Source: Pseudaeromonas sharmana
GTDB taxonomy: Bacteria > Pseudomonadota > Gammaproteobacteria > Enterobacterales > Aeromonadaceae
Assembly (NCBI RefSeq): GCF_042649925.1
Contig: NZ_JBHSAF010000001.1
Span: 62,001-126,000, forward strand
Direction of reading: 5' to 3'
DNA length: 64,000 nucleotides
The stretch's first letter is position 1. Each line of letters opens with the position of its first letter. The notes below the pieces were generated by a model that saw only the letters and a program-made list of their open reading frames with translations, was not told the DNA's origin and ran no database searches. Of the stretch, positions 35,730 through 44,587 are shown one piece after another. A program made the translations under genes and the position numbers.

Positions 35730-36132
35730 AGTCAGGACTCCAGGATGCAAGGGGTGAGACACAGGCCGGCCCGACAGACCGGCGTCCTGCGGCGATTGTG
35801 ACCGAGGCTGGGTCGACAAATCAATCTATCGTCGGTAAAGCGGTGTTAATTCATGGGCTTGTTGTCATTTTGTGCTTTTGGTGTCCATGGGAAATCGCCA
35901 GCCTGTCAACGATCACAGGGGCAGGAAAATATCCGTATGCCAGTGGCGATAATAAGACAGGCGCGCGCAGCCCGGTTCGCGGCGTTACTTTCATGTCGAT
36001 GGTCAAGTATTGATAACCAGATGATTAATAGTAGATTTTTATTTGTTTTTGCCATGAGCAAATCATGTTCATGGCGTTGAGTGCTGTGCAGAAAATAGTG
36101 AATTGGCCAGCGCCGTGGTGCGGGAAATAAGC
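35730..36132. other. About 400-base intergenic region upstream of the ABC exporter
   Basis: Contains the exporter promoter region and an AT-rich patch at 36000-36060. No gene, riboswitch or known operator was recognised. The right end is the aldo/keto reductase terminator. Confidence 0.45.
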
Positions 36133-36160
36133 CGTCCGGCCCCGATGTGCGGGCCGGACG
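36133..36160 (-). terminator. Hairpin after the aldo/keto reductase gene
   Basis: A 10-bp perfect stem (CGTCCGGCCC / GGGCCGGACG) with an 8-base loop lies 23 bases past the stop of the leftward gene; no strong T-run (GCTTATTT follows on the minus strand). Confidence 0.65.
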
Positions 36161-36183
36161 ACAGCCGCGCGGGAGGCGGGCCT

Positions 36184-37179
36184 TCAGCGGGCGGCCAGCA
36201 GCGCGTCGATCTGCGCCAGCGTCGCGGCATCCAGTGCCGGGGCCTGCACTGCGGCGACGGCGTCCTCAATCTGGCTGACCCGGCTGGCACCAATCAGTGC
36301 CGTGGTCATCGCCGGGGTGCGCAGTACCCACTGCAGCGCCAGTTGTGACAGCTTCTGGCCGCGTGCCTGGGCGATGTCATGCAGGGCCTGCAGCAGGCGC
36401 AGACGCTCGGGTGTCAGTACGCTGGCGCTGAGGAACGGGCTGGCGCTGGCGGCGCGCGAGTCGGCCGGAATGCCATGCAGATAGCGGTCGCTGAGCTGGC
36501 CACCGGCCAGCGGTGAAAAAGCGATGCAACCTATGCCGTTCGCCGCACAGGCCGGCAACGTTGCCGCTTCAACCGTGCGCTCGAGCATTGAATATTTAAC
36601 CTGATTGATCAGGCAGGGGGCACCCAATTCATCCAGCAGCCTGGCAGCCTGTTGCAACAGCGGCGCCGGGTAGTTCGACAGGCCGACATACAGCACCTTG
36701 CCCTGGCGCACCATGTCGGCCAGCGCCTGCATGCTCTCCTCCAGCGGTGTCGCCGGATCCGGCCTGTGGTGGTAGAAGATGTCGAGGTAGTCGACTCCCA
36801 GGCGGCGCAGACTCTGATGCAGGCTGTTGAACAGGTACTTGCGGCTGCCGCCATCACCATAGGGGCCGGGCCACATCACGTAGCCGGCCTTGCTGGCGAT
36901 CACCAGCTCGTCGCGCCAGGGCGCCAGATCCTCGCGCAACAGGCGGCCGAAGGTCTCCTCGGCACTGCCCGGCGGCGGACCATAGTTGTTGGCCAGATCG
37001 AAATGGGTGATGCCCAGATCGAAGGCGCGGCGCAGCATGGCGCGGCAGTTGTCCAGATCATTGCCGGCGCCGAAGTTGTGCCACAACCCCAACGCTATGG
37101 ATGGCAGTTTCAGGCCATGGCGGCCACAGGCGTGATAGGGCAGGCGGCTATAGCGTTCCTCGGCGGGGTGATAGGTCAT
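36184..37179 (-). CDS. Aldo/keto reductase, YghZ/L-glyceraldehyde-3-phosphate reductase type
   Basis: A 331-residue TIM-barrel NADPH oxidoreductase. Catalytic tetrad elements are FDLANNYG (Asp, Tyr), VIASKAGY (Lys) and IFYHHRPD (His). GPYGDGGSRKYLF and FSPLAGGQLSDRYL are close to E. coli YghZ, which reduces L-glyceraldehyde 3-phosphate and detoxifies methylglyoxal. It lies just downstream of galM (46 bases from the galM stop on the same strand side), so it may be read together with the gal operon, where detoxifying a reactive sugar aldehyde would fit. Confidence 0.85.
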   Translation of the reverse strand: MTYHPAEERYSRLPYHACGRHGLKLPSIALGLWHNFGAGNDLDNCRAMLRRAFDLGITHFDLANNYGPPPGSAEETFGRLLREDLAPWRDELVIASKAGYVMWPGPYGDGGSRKYLFNSLHQSLRRLGVDYLDIFYHHRPDPATPLEESMQALADMVRQGKVLYVGLSNYPAPLLQQAARLLDELGAPCLINQVKYSMLERTVEAATLPACAANGIGCIAFSPLAGGQLSDRYLHGIPADSRAASASPFLSASVLTPERLRLLQALHDIAQARGQKLSQLALQWVLRTPAMTTALIGASRVSQIEDAVAAVQAPALDAATLAQIDALLAAR

Positions 37180-37225
37180 CGCTGGGCTCCTGAATCAAGA
37201 AAGGGCCTTGCGGCCCTGATGTCGG

Positions 37226-38263
37226 TTAGCGGAAACGATAGCAGATGGTGTGGTCGTAGACCTGTCCGGCGGCCAGCCAGCAGCTCGGTTGCGGCCACTC
37301 CGGATGGTGCGGGCTGTCCGGCAAGAACTGCGGCTCCAGTGCCACGCCGCTGTAGTCGCGGTACTCGCCACCATCGCGGGCCGGCGTGCCGGCCAGGTAG
37401 TTGCCGGTATACAACTGCAGCGCCGGCAGCGTGGTGGCCAGCTCCAGTGTCAGGCGACCATCGCCCGATGTCAGGCGGGCGGCCCAGTCGTCGGTCTGGG
37501 TGCCGGCGGCATCGAGGACGAAACTGTGGTCATAGCCTTTGGCGATTTTTTGCTGCTCATCCTGCAGAAAGTCTTGCGCCAGCCGCTTGGGGTGACGGAA
37601 GTCGAAGCCGGTGCCGTCCACGCTGGCGATGTCGCCCAGTGGAATGCCGGCGCCATCGATGGGCAGCATGCGTGCTGCCCGGACCTGCAGTTGATGCTGA
37701 CGCACATCACCGTTGACGCCGTCCAGGTTGAAGTAGGCATGGTTGGTCAGGTTGACCGGCGTCAGCTGATCGCTGCGGGCCCGCATGCGGACACTCAGGC
37801 TGTTATCGTCATCCAGGGTATAGGTGACTTCGATATCCAGGTTGCCGGGGAAGCCCTGATCGCCATCCGGCGAGTTCAGCAAGAAGCGCACATGGCGCAG
37901 GCTGTGCTCGAGGATCGACCAGCGTTGCTTGTCAAAGCCGACCTGACCGCCATGCAGCAGGTTGCAACCCTGACTGGCAACCAGCTGGCGGTCACCATTC
38001 GGGTAGGGCAGGTGGGCGTTGGCGATACGGTTGGCATAGCGGCCGATCGTTGCACCCAGATAGACCTGCTGGCGGTCATACAACTCGGCATTGGCGCAGC
38101 CGAGCAGGACTTCGCGTGGCGCGCCGTCGGCCAAAGGCACCTGACAGGAGAGCCAGGTCGCGCCCCAGTCCATCAGTGTGACCGTCATACCATGACGGTT
38201 GTGGAGCGTCACCAGACGGGGTTGCTGCGCATAGCGCATACTGCGGGTGCCTTGAGCGGTCAT
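37226..38263 (-). CDS. galM: Aldose 1-epimerase (galactose mutarotase)
   Basis: GalM interconverts beta- and alpha-D-galactose so that galactokinase can act. The 345 residues include GATIGRYANRIANA, the catalytic-His segment LLHGGQVGFDKQRW and NLTNHAYFNLDG, and the catalytic Glu near the end in GVALEPQFLPD. The start at 38263 has GAGGTAG 7 bases upstream and lies 11 bases after galK, so it is the last gene of galETKM. Confidence 0.96.
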   Translation of the reverse strand: MTAQGTRSMRYAQQPRLVTLHNRHGMTVTLMDWGATWLSCQVPLADGAPREVLLGCANAELYDRQQVYLGATIGRYANRIANAHLPYPNGDRQLVASQGCNLLHGGQVGFDKQRWSILEHSLRHVRFLLNSPDGDQGFPGNLDIEVTYTLDDDNSLSVRMRARSDQLTPVNLTNHAYFNLDGVNGDVRQHQLQVRAARMLPIDGAGIPLGDIASVDGTGFDFRHPKRLAQDFLQDEQQKIAKGYDHSFVLDAAGTQTDDWAARLTSGDGRLTLELATTLPALQLYTGNYLAGTPARDGGEYRDYSGVALEPQFLPDSPHHPEWPQPSCWLAAGQVYDHTICYRFR

Positions 38264-38274
38264 CGTCTGCTACC

Positions 38275-39432
38275 TCACACTGTTCCAGCGCCGGCGGACG
38301 GCTTGCAGATGTAGATGGTCGGTTGCAGGCCAGACACCTCCGGATAACGCGCCTTGACCGTGGCACAGACCTGTTCGGTCAGGGCATGTGGCACCAGTGA
38401 CACTATGCACCCCCCGAAACCACCACCGGTCATGCGTACGCCGCCTGCGGTTCCGATCACCGCCTTGATCATGTCGACCAGGGCATCAATCGGCGGGACC
38501 GTAATGGCGAAATCATCACGCATTGAGGCGTGGGACTCGGCCATCAGTACCGCCATGCGTTCCATGTTGCCACTGGCCAGGACATCGGCGGCCTCCAGGG
38601 TACGGGCGTTCTCGGTGATGACGTGACGGGCGCGCTGGGCCACCACAGGATCCAGTTCGGCGGCACGGGCATTGAACTGCTCGATGTTCAGATCACGCAG
38701 TGCCTTGACACCGAAGTGGCGTGCGGCTTCTTCGCACTGGGCGCGGCGGGTGTTGTACTCGCTGTCCACCAGACCGCGGCGGACGTTGGAGTTGACGATG
38801 ACAACATCATAGCCTTCCGGCATGGCCACGGAGCGGGTCTCGAGGCTGCGGCAGTCGATCAGCAGCGCATGATCCTTTTGTCCGAGGGCGGAGATGAACT
38901 GATCCATGATGCCGCAATTGCAGCCGACAAACTGGTTTTCTGCCTGCTGACCGTTCAGAGCGATATCCGCCTGGCTGATATCCAGGTGATTCAGCGCCTT
39001 GAACGCCTGTCCGACGGCCACTTCCAGCGACGCGGAGGAGGAGAGGCCGGCACCCTGCGGCACGTTGCCGCTGATCACCAGATCGGCTCCCGTCAGCTGA
39101 TAACCACGGGCCATCAGGAACTTGACCACACCGCGCACGTAGTTGGCCCACAGGTAGTCAGGATGGGCGACGATTTCATCTTTCAGATCGAAGCTGTCCT
39201 GCTGGTTGTCGTAGTCGGCGGCGACGACGCGTACCACCGAGCCCTGACGCGGTGAGGCGCTGATCACGGTCTGGTAGTCGATGGCGCACGGCAGTACGAA
39301 ACCATCGTTGTAGTCGGTGTGTTCACCGATCAGGTTGACGCGGCCCGGGGCCTGGATGTCGAGGCTTTGGGAGTAGCCGAAGACCTGCTGAAATACGGTC
39401 TGGGTACGTTGTAGGAGTGTATGCATGCTCAT
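38275..39432 (-). CDS. galK: Galactokinase
   Basis: GalK phosphorylates alpha-D-galactose to galactose 1-phosphate. The 385 residues show the galactokinase signature GRVNLIGEHTDYNDGFVLPCAI, the GHMP ATP-binding motif PQGAGLSSSASLEVAVG and the C-terminal MTGGGFGGCIVSL. Starts 12 bases after galT. Third gene of galETKM. Confidence 0.98.
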   Translation of the reverse strand: MSMHTLLQRTQTVFQQVFGYSQSLDIQAPGRVNLIGEHTDYNDGFVLPCAIDYQTVISASPRQGSVVRVVAADYDNQQDSFDLKDEIVAHPDYLWANYVRGVVKFLMARGYQLTGADLVISGNVPQGAGLSSSASLEVAVGQAFKALNHLDISQADIALNGQQAENQFVGCNCGIMDQFISALGQKDHALLIDCRSLETRSVAMPEGYDVVIVNSNVRRGLVDSEYNTRRAQCEEAARHFGVKALRDLNIEQFNARAAELDPVVAQRARHVITENARTLEAADVLASGNMERMAVLMAESHASMRDDFAITVPPIDALVDMIKAVIGTAGGVRMTGGGFGGCIVSLVPHALTEQVCATVKARYPEVSGLQPTIYICKPSAGAGTV

Positions 39433-39444
39433 GCGGTTAATTCC

Positions 39445-40485
39445 TCAAGCTTGTTCGCGAAAATGGACATCACTGACGCTGCGCAGACGTTCTGCGGCCT
39501 GCTCCGCGGTCAAATCACGTTGGGTTTCAGCCAACATTTCGTAGCCGACCATAAACTTGCGCACGCTCGCCGAACGCAACAACGGCGGATAGAAGTGAGC
39601 ATGCAACTGCCAGTGGCGTGGATCCTCGTCGTTAAACGGTGCACCGTGCCAGCCCATGGAGTAGGGGAACGAACACTGGAACAGATTGTCATAACGGCTG
39701 GTCAGTTTCTTCAGCGCCACCGCCAAATCGGCACGTTGCTCCTGGCTCAGCTCCGGTAGACGGCGCACGGCAAACTTCGGTAGCAGCAGGGTTTCGAACG
39801 GCCAGGCAGCCCAGTACGGCACCACGGCCAGCCAGAATTCGGTCTCCACTACGGTGCGGCTGCCATCCGCCTGTTCGCGGCGGGCATAATCCAGCAGCAG
39901 CGGTGAGCCGTGCTCGGCGAAGTAGTCGCGTTGGGACTCATCTTCGCGGGCCGCTTCATTCGGCAGGAAACTGTTGGCCCAGATTTGGCCGTGCGGGTGC
40001 GGATTGGAGCAGCCCATCATGGCGCCCTTGTTCTCGAACACCTGGATCCAGGGGTAGTCACGTCCCAGTTCGGCGGTCTGCTCGCACCAGGTATCGACCA
40101 CGGCGTGCAGCGCCGGCACACTCATCTCCGGCAGCGTTTTGCTGTGATCCGGTGAAAAACAGATGACCCGGCTGGTGCCGCGAGCACTCTGCAGCTGGAA
40201 CAGCGGATCGTCAGATTCCGGTGCCAGCGGGGTGTCGGTCATCAGGGCGGCAAAATCGTTGGTAAAGACGAAGGTGCCCTGGTAATCCGGGTTGATGTCG
40301 CCGGTGACGCGCTTGTTGCCAGCGCACAGGAAACACTCCGGATCGTGCGCCGGTTTGATGGCGCGATCCGGCTCATCCTGCTGGCCTTGCCAGGGGCGCT
40401 TGGCACGATGCGGTGAGACCAGCACCCACTGACGAATCAGCGGGTTATAACGGCGGTGCGGGTGATCGGTCGGTTCAAAATGCAT
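39445..40485 (-). CDS. galT: Galactose-1-phosphate uridylyltransferase
   Basis: GalT exchanges UDP between UDP-glucose and galactose 1-phosphate. The active-site HPHGQIW lies at residues 163-169 (His165 would carry the UMP), with the structural-metal pair CFLC near 51-54, and the N-terminus PHRRYNPLIRQWVLVSPHR as in E. coli. 346 residues. Starts 26 bases after galE. Confidence 0.98.
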   Translation of the reverse strand: MHFEPTDHPHRRYNPLIRQWVLVSPHRAKRPWQGQQDEPDRAIKPAHDPECFLCAGNKRVTGDINPDYQGTFVFTNDFAALMTDTPLAPESDDPLFQLQSARGTSRVICFSPDHSKTLPEMSVPALHAVVDTWCEQTAELGRDYPWIQVFENKGAMMGCSNPHPHGQIWANSFLPNEAAREDESQRDYFAEHGSPLLLDYARREQADGSRTVVETEFWLAVVPYWAAWPFETLLLPKFAVRRLPELSQEQRADLAVALKKLTSRYDNLFQCSFPYSMGWHGAPFNDEDPRHWQLHAHFYPPLLRSASVRKFMVGYEMLAETQRDLTAEQAAERLRSVSDVHFREQA

Positions 40486-40511
40486 GATTGACTACTTCCA
40501 AGAGCGGCCGC

Positions 40512-41534
40512 TTACGCAGCCGGGTAACCATTCGGATTCTGGGACTGCCAGCGCCAGGTATCGGCGGTCATGTCATCCAGCGTGCGGCTCGCCTGCCAGC
40601 CCAGTTCGCTCTGTGCCTTGTCCGGCTCGGCCCAGCACTGGGCGATATCGCCGGCACGACGTGGGGCAATCACATACGGCAACTCGCGACCACAGGCACG
40701 GGAGAAGGCGGCCAGCATCTGCAGCACGCTGTAGCCCTGACCGGTGCCCAGGTTGTAGATGTGCACACCTGCGGCGCCATGTTTGGTTTTCAGCGCGGCG
40801 ACGTGACCATCGGCCAGATCCAGAACATGAATATAGTCGCGAACGCCGGTGCCGTCCGGTGTAGGGTAATCGTTACCAAATACCGCCAGGTGTTCACGGC
40901 GGCCGACGGCAACCTGGGCGATATAGGGCATCAGGTTGTTCGGAATACCTTGCGGGTCTTCGCCCATGCGGCCGCTTGGATGCGCGCCCACCGGATTGAA
41001 GTAGCGCAGCAGGGTCAGCGACCAGTCCGGCGCGGCGGCGGCAAAATCCTTGACGATGCGCTCCACGGCCAGCTTGCTCTGGCCATAGGGATTGGTCGCC
41101 GACAGGGTCGGGAAATCTTCACGGATCGGCACTGAGTGCGGATCGCCATACACGGTGGCCGAGGAGCTGAAAATGAAGGTCTTGACGTCGGCGCGACGCA
41201 TCGCCTGCAGCAGGGTCAGGGTGCCACTGACGTTGTTCTCGTAGTACTCGAGCGGTTTTTGCACCGACTCCCCTACGGCCTTGAGACCGGCAAAGTGGAT
41301 GACGGCATCGATCTGTTCGGCGGCAAACACCTTGTCCAGCAGCGCGCCATCGCGGATATCGCCCTGATACAGGCGAGGGCGTTGTCCGCTGAGCTCCTCG
41401 ATGCGGTCCATGACACTGGGTTTGCTGTTGCAGAAGTTATCCAGCAGGATGGGGGTCATGCCGGCCGCCATCAGTTGCAAGCAGGTGTGGCTTCCGATGT
41501 AACCAGTTCCACCTGTCACCAGAACGCGTAACAT
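40512..41534 (-). CDS. galE: UDP-glucose 4-epimerase
   Basis: GalE interconverts UDP-galactose and UDP-glucose with tightly bound NAD. GGTGYIGSHTCLQL is the Rossmann loop and NPYGQSKLAVE holds the catalytic Tyr-x-x-x-Lys; SSSATVYGDP carries the Ser. 340 residues (E. coli 338). AAGGAG lies 8 bases upstream of the ATG. First gene of galETKM, with a GalR operator 43 bases upstream and divergent from galR. Confidence 0.98.
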   Translation of the reverse strand: MLRVLVTGGTGYIGSHTCLQLMAAGMTPILLDNFCNSKPSVMDRIEELSGQRPRLYQGDIRDGALLDKVFAAEQIDAVIHFAGLKAVGESVQKPLEYYENNVSGTLTLLQAMRRADVKTFIFSSSATVYGDPHSVPIREDFPTLSATNPYGQSKLAVERIVKDFAAAAPDWSLTLLRYFNPVGAHPSGRMGEDPQGIPNNLMPYIAQVAVGRREHLAVFGNDYPTPDGTGVRDYIHVLDLADGHVAALKTKHGAAGVHIYNLGTGQGYSVLQMLAAFSRACGRELPYVIAPRRAGDIAQCWAEPDKAQSELGWQASRTLDDMTADTWRWQSQNPNGYPAA

Positions 41535-41576
41535 TTGTGGCTCCTTAAATCATCAACACTCGCAAGAGCGTAAGTT

Positions 41577-41592
41577 GTGTAATCGCTTACCC
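41577..41592. promoter_or_regulatory. GalR operator upstream of galE
   Basis: GTGTAATCGCTTACCC matches the E. coli GalR/GalS consensus GTGTAANCGNTTACAC at 13 of 14 fixed positions. It lies 43 bases upstream of the galE start codon. Confidence 0.85.
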
Positions 41593-41643
41593 TTAAATTT
41601 AAGCCCCATTAACCGGTTTGGAAAGGAACTTTTCGCTTGCTTG

Positions 41644-41659
41644 CGTGATCTAGCTCATA
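41644..41659. promoter_or_regulatory. CRP-like site between galE and galR
   Basis: CGTGATCTAGCTCATA matches TGTGA-N6-TCACA with one mismatch in each half, fitting catabolite control of galactose genes. Confidence 0.55.
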
Positions 41660-41853
41660 AAATCAGGGAGTTGTGGTCTCGAAGGGGCCGTCAGTTGTGT
41701 AACTGGTTGTGAAAATAGTGCAAATACACGGCTGCAAATTGAGCGATGTGCCGTTTTTTGAGAAAAGACAATGTAATGTTTGTGAAACGTGGTTAATATC
41801 CCGTCGTGCCTGAGCCTCAGGTGCGTTGTTGCAGACTACGGGATGTATATAAG

Positions 41854-42855
41854 ATGGCCACCATCAAAGATGTCGCTCAGTTATCCGGCGTTTCCGTCGC
41901 TACTGTCTCACGGGTGATCAACAATTCACCCAAGGCGAGCAAAGCCTCTCGTGAGGCGGTGTTCAAGGCGATGGCCGAGTTGCAGTACCACCCGAACGCC
42001 AATGCCCGGGCGTTAGCGCATCAAAGTGCCGAAACCATGGGCCTGGTGGTGGCGGATGTATCGGATCCCTTCTTCGGTATCATGGTCAAGGCGGTCGAGC
42101 AGGTGGCACAGGCCACTGGCAATTTCCTGCTGATCGGTAACGGCTACCACGATGCAGCCAAAGAGAAGCAGGCCATCGAACAGCTGATTCGTCACCGCTG
42201 TGCCGGTCTGGTGGTCCATGCCAAGATGTTGCCGGATGATGAGCTGGCGCAATTGATGAGTCATGTTCCCGGCATGGTGTTGATTAACCGCCTGCTCCCG
42301 GGTTATGAGAACCGCTGTATCGCCCTCGATGACCGTTATGGCGGCTGGCTGGCCACGCGTCACCTGATCCAGGAGGGGCATACCCGCATTGGCCTGCTCT
42401 GCTCCAATCATCAGATTTCTGACTCCCAGGATCGGTTGCAGGGCTATCTCGATGCGTTGAAAGAGCATGGCATCGAAGTGAATGAACGTCTGATCTCCCG
42501 TGGCAGCCCGGATGAAGAGGGGGGCGAGGCGGCAATGACCGCGTTGCTGAGCCGCGGCCAGCAGATGACGGCGGTCGTGTGTTACAACGACTCCATGGCC
42601 GCCGGCGCACTCTCCGTACTCAGTGATAACGGCATGGATGTGCCGGGCGACATCTCACTGGTCGGCTTCGACGATGTGCTGATCGCCCGCTATCTGCGCC
42701 CGCGTCTGACCACGGTGCGCTATCCGGTGACCGCCATGGCGACCCAGGCGGCGGAGTTGGCCGTGGCGTTATCCCACGGCGACATGCCACCGGTGACCAC
42801 CAATATGTTCAGCCCGACGCTGGTGCGTCGTTACTCGGTGCGTCACCACAGCTGA
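41854..42855 (+). CDS. galR: Galactose repressor GalR (LacI family)
   Basis: A 333-residue LacI-family repressor very close to E. coli GalR along its whole length: helix-turn-helix MATIKDVAQLSGVSVATVSRVIN, hinge YHPNANARALA, sugar-binding ADVSDPFFGIMVKAVEQV, LINRLLPGYENRCIALDDRYG and VCYNDSMAAGALSVL. The start at 41854 gives the standard N-terminus; the frame from 41806 adds 16 residues. DNA-contacting residues of the recognition helix match E. coli GalR, so the same operator should be read. Divergent from galETKM. Matching operators occur at four promoter regions of the galactan locus. Confidence 0.96.
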   Translation: MATIKDVAQLSGVSVATVSRVINNSPKASKASREAVFKAMAELQYHPNANARALAHQSAETMGLVVADVSDPFFGIMVKAVEQVAQATGNFLLIGNGYHDAAKEKQAIEQLIRHRCAGLVVHAKMLPDDELAQLMSHVPGMVLINRLLPGYENRCIALDDRYGGWLATRHLIQEGHTRIGLLCSNHQISDSQDRLQGYLDALKEHGIEVNERLISRGSPDEEGGEAAMTALLSRGQQMTAVVCYNDSMAAGALSVLSDNGMDVPGDISLVGFDDVLIARYLRPRLTTVRYPVTAMATQAAELAVALSHGDMPPVTTNMFSPTLVRRYSVRHHS

Positions 42856-42883
42856 GCCCGGCGCCAAGGCTCGCGTTATTCCC

Positions 42884-42920
42884 AGCACAAGGCCGGTTTA
42901 CACCGGCCTTGTGCTTTTTT
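42884..42920 (+). terminator. Terminator of galR
   Basis: A 14-bp perfect stem (AGCACAAGGCCGGT / ACCGGCCTTGTGCT) with a 4-base loop and six T, 28 bases after the galR stop codon. Confidence 0.95.
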
Positions 42921-42983
42921 ATGGCTGTCGAGGCGCTGTCTGCGGCACAGGCCCAGGCATCCTAGGGTGGCTCATCAAATTAT

Positions 42984-42999
42984 GTGTAATCGATCACAC
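42984..42999. promoter_or_regulatory. GalR-like operator (distal) upstream of the porin
   Basis: GTGTAATCGATCACAC is an almost perfect palindrome (14 of 16 self-complementary positions) and differs from the GalR consensus at one fixed position. It also fits a CRP site (TGTGT-AATCGA-TCACA, one mismatch), so either protein could use it. Confidence 0.7.
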
Positions 43000-43085
43000 T
43001 GATAGGTGTCTCGATATAACTAATTGAATCTATTGTTTTTATTTATCTAATGCGCGTGGTGATTGCCTTGTGAGACAGCTGATTG

Positions 43086-43101
43086 GTGTAATCGTTCGGC
43101 T
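43086..43101. promoter_or_regulatory. Possible GalR half-site upstream of the porin
   Basis: GTGTAATCGTTCGGCT has a perfect left half (GTGTAATCG) and a poor right half. Its centre is about midway between the two stronger sites. Confidence 0.35.
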
Positions 43102-43181
43102 TTATCGACGGATTGATCCTCGTTTTGTGATTTTCATCATGTCCATAGGTGGATTCTTGTTCATATAATCCGTCCGTGCCA

Positions 43182-43197
43182 GTGAAAGCGTTTACCC
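43182..43197. promoter_or_regulatory. GalR operator (proximal) upstream of the porin
   Basis: GTGAAAGCGTTTACCC matches the GalR consensus at 12 of 14 fixed positions. It lies 61 bases upstream of the porin start codon. Confidence 0.75.
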
Positions 43198-43258
43198 TCT
43201 GTGCCTGGCCTCGACATCTGTCGACAAGAAAAAACAGTAGATTAACCAAGGAATGTCT

Positions 43259-44497
43259 ATGAAAACCAAACTGATTACCGCGGCAGTGGCCGCCGCTCTG
43301 GCGTTGACTGCCACCTCGGCATCCGCCGTCAACTTCACCGGTTATTTCCGTTCTGGCGTTGGTATCTCCAAAGATGGTGCTACCCAGAGCTGGATGATTC
43401 CGTACGTTGGTCGCCTGGGTAACGAGGCTGATACCTATACCGAAATCGGTCTGGGTCAGGAGCTTTACAACAAGGGCGGCAAGACGTTCTATGTCGACAG
43501 CATGTTCAGCATGAACTCCGATGGCTCCAATGACTGGGAAGCAACCAGCAGTAGCAATGATGCGGTGTTTGCGCTGCGCCAGTTCAATGTGCAAGCCAAG
43601 GGATTGATCGAGTCCTCTCCGGAAGCGGTGGTGTGGGCCGGCAAGCGTTACTATCAACGCCATGACATTCACATCATCGACACCAAGTACTGGAACATCT
43701 CCGGTGCCGGTGCCGGTATCGAAAACATCAAGGCCGGTGACGGTGCCTTCGCGGTGGCCTGGATCCGCAATGATGCCGACAAGCTGAACGTCAACTACGC
43801 GGACCTGCGTTATGCCGGTCTGAAGCCGTGGGAAGGGGCCTGGGCCGAAGTCGGTATCAGCTACGCGATTCCAAATGCCACTGACGCACAGGATGTTCCG
43901 GCGACCTACAGCAACTTCGACAACAGCATGATGTTGACCGCCGAGCTGAGCCAATACTTCGCGTCGACCGGGATCAACGAGAAGATTGTGCTGCAGTATG
44001 CCGACAAGGCACTGGCGCACAACGTCATCGACCAGGGCGGTGGCTGGTATGACGTATGGAATGGCGATAACTCCGATGCCAAGGGCTGGCGTTTCATCAA
44101 CGTCGGTGACCTGCCGTATGGCGACAAGTTCATCTTCAACTATGTGCTGACCTATGGTCAGGCCAATGACTACGCCGACTGGACCGACAACACCAAGCTG
44201 TTCTCGCTGGTGGGTCGTGCTCAGTACCAGTGGACTGACATCATGAAGACCATCGTTGAAGCCGGTACCTTCGACAAGAAGACCGAGTACACCGCTGGCA
44301 ACACCTGGAAAGATGGCGGCCAGAAGTACACAGTGGCACAAGCCTGGTCAGCAGGCAGCGGGTTCTGGGCGCGTCCTGAGTTGCGTGTCTACGCGGCCTA
44401 CCTGAAGGATGGCGGTGACGGTGACAACCTGACCTTCAACGGCAAGACCGATGACAACACCTGGAACTTCGGTGTTCAGGCGGAAGCCTGGTGGTAA
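43259..44497 (+). CDS. LamB-type sugar porin
   Basis: A 412-residue outer-membrane protein of the maltoporin family: signal peptide cut after ASA (near residue 22), FTGYFRSGVGIS as the first strand, RLGNEADTYTEIGLG, WAGKRYYQRHDIHIIDTKYWNISG, and a C-terminal aromatic residue (AEAWW) as required for barrel assembly. The start at 43259 is chosen because AAGGA sits 6 bases upstream; an ATG two codons earlier abuts that site. Position next to galR and behind GalR sites suggests passage of galactose oligosaccharides rather than maltodextrins. Ends in a terminator. Confidence 0.9.
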   Translation: MKTKLITAAVAAALALTATSASAVNFTGYFRSGVGISKDGATQSWMIPYVGRLGNEADTYTEIGLGQELYNKGGKTFYVDSMFSMNSDGSNDWEATSSSNDAVFALRQFNVQAKGLIESSPEAVVWAGKRYYQRHDIHIIDTKYWNISGAGAGIENIKAGDGAFAVAWIRNDADKLNVNYADLRYAGLKPWEGAWAEVGISYAIPNATDAQDVPATYSNFDNSMMLTAELSQYFASTGINEKIVLQYADKALAHNVIDQGGGWYDVWNGDNSDAKGWRFINVGDLPYGDKFIFNYVLTYGQANDYADWTDNTKLFSLVGRAQYQWTDIMKTIVEAGTFDKKTEYTAGNTWKDGGQKYTVAQAWSAGSGFWARPELRVYAAYLKDGGDGDNLTFNGKTDDNTWNFGVQAEAWW

Positions 44498-44522
44498 GCC
44501 GCCACGCGTGCAGCTAACCGAC

Positions 44523-44545
44523 AAGGGGGCGACAGCCCCCTTTTT
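44523..44545 (+). terminator. Terminator after the porin gene
   Basis: GGGGGC / GCCCCC stem with a GACA loop and five T, 25 bases past the porin stop and 43 bases before the next GH53 gene. It may act as an attenuator if the GH53 genes depend on read-through. Confidence 0.85.
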
Positions 44546-44587
44546 CTTATCTTTGCCATCACCGGCATCAGGGTAGGGAGCAGGGCG

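Larger units (their letters stand above)
41535..41853. other. galE-galR divergent control region (319 bases)
   Basis: Holds a GalR operator near galE (41577-41592), a CRP-like site (41644-41659), and a weaker half-palindrome at 41697-41712 (GTGTAACTGGTTGTGA) whose centre is 120 bases from the first, a spacing similar to the two gal operators of E. coli. Probably contains both promoters. Confidence 0.7.
42921..43258. other. Upstream control region of the porin gene
   Basis: About 340 bases with three GalR-like sites at 42984, 43086 and 43182 (spacings of 102 and 96 bases between centres) and a weak CRP-like match TGTGA-TTTTCA-TCATG at 43126-43141. No gene. Confidence 0.7.

Noticed and set aside
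34095..35801. A 568-codon plus-strand frame opposite the ABC exporter
   Set aside because: Gln-rich antisense shadow; the minus-strand gene has all ABC motifs.
42984..42999. Calling this site CRP only
   Set aside because: It fits CRP with one mismatch, but it also fits GalR with one mismatch and shares its left half with the other GalR sites, so I kept the GalR call with the ambiguity stated.
43043..44341. A 432-codon minus-strand frame opposite the LamB-type porin
   Set aside because: Antisense shadow; the plus-strand gene has a signal peptide and the porin C-terminus.
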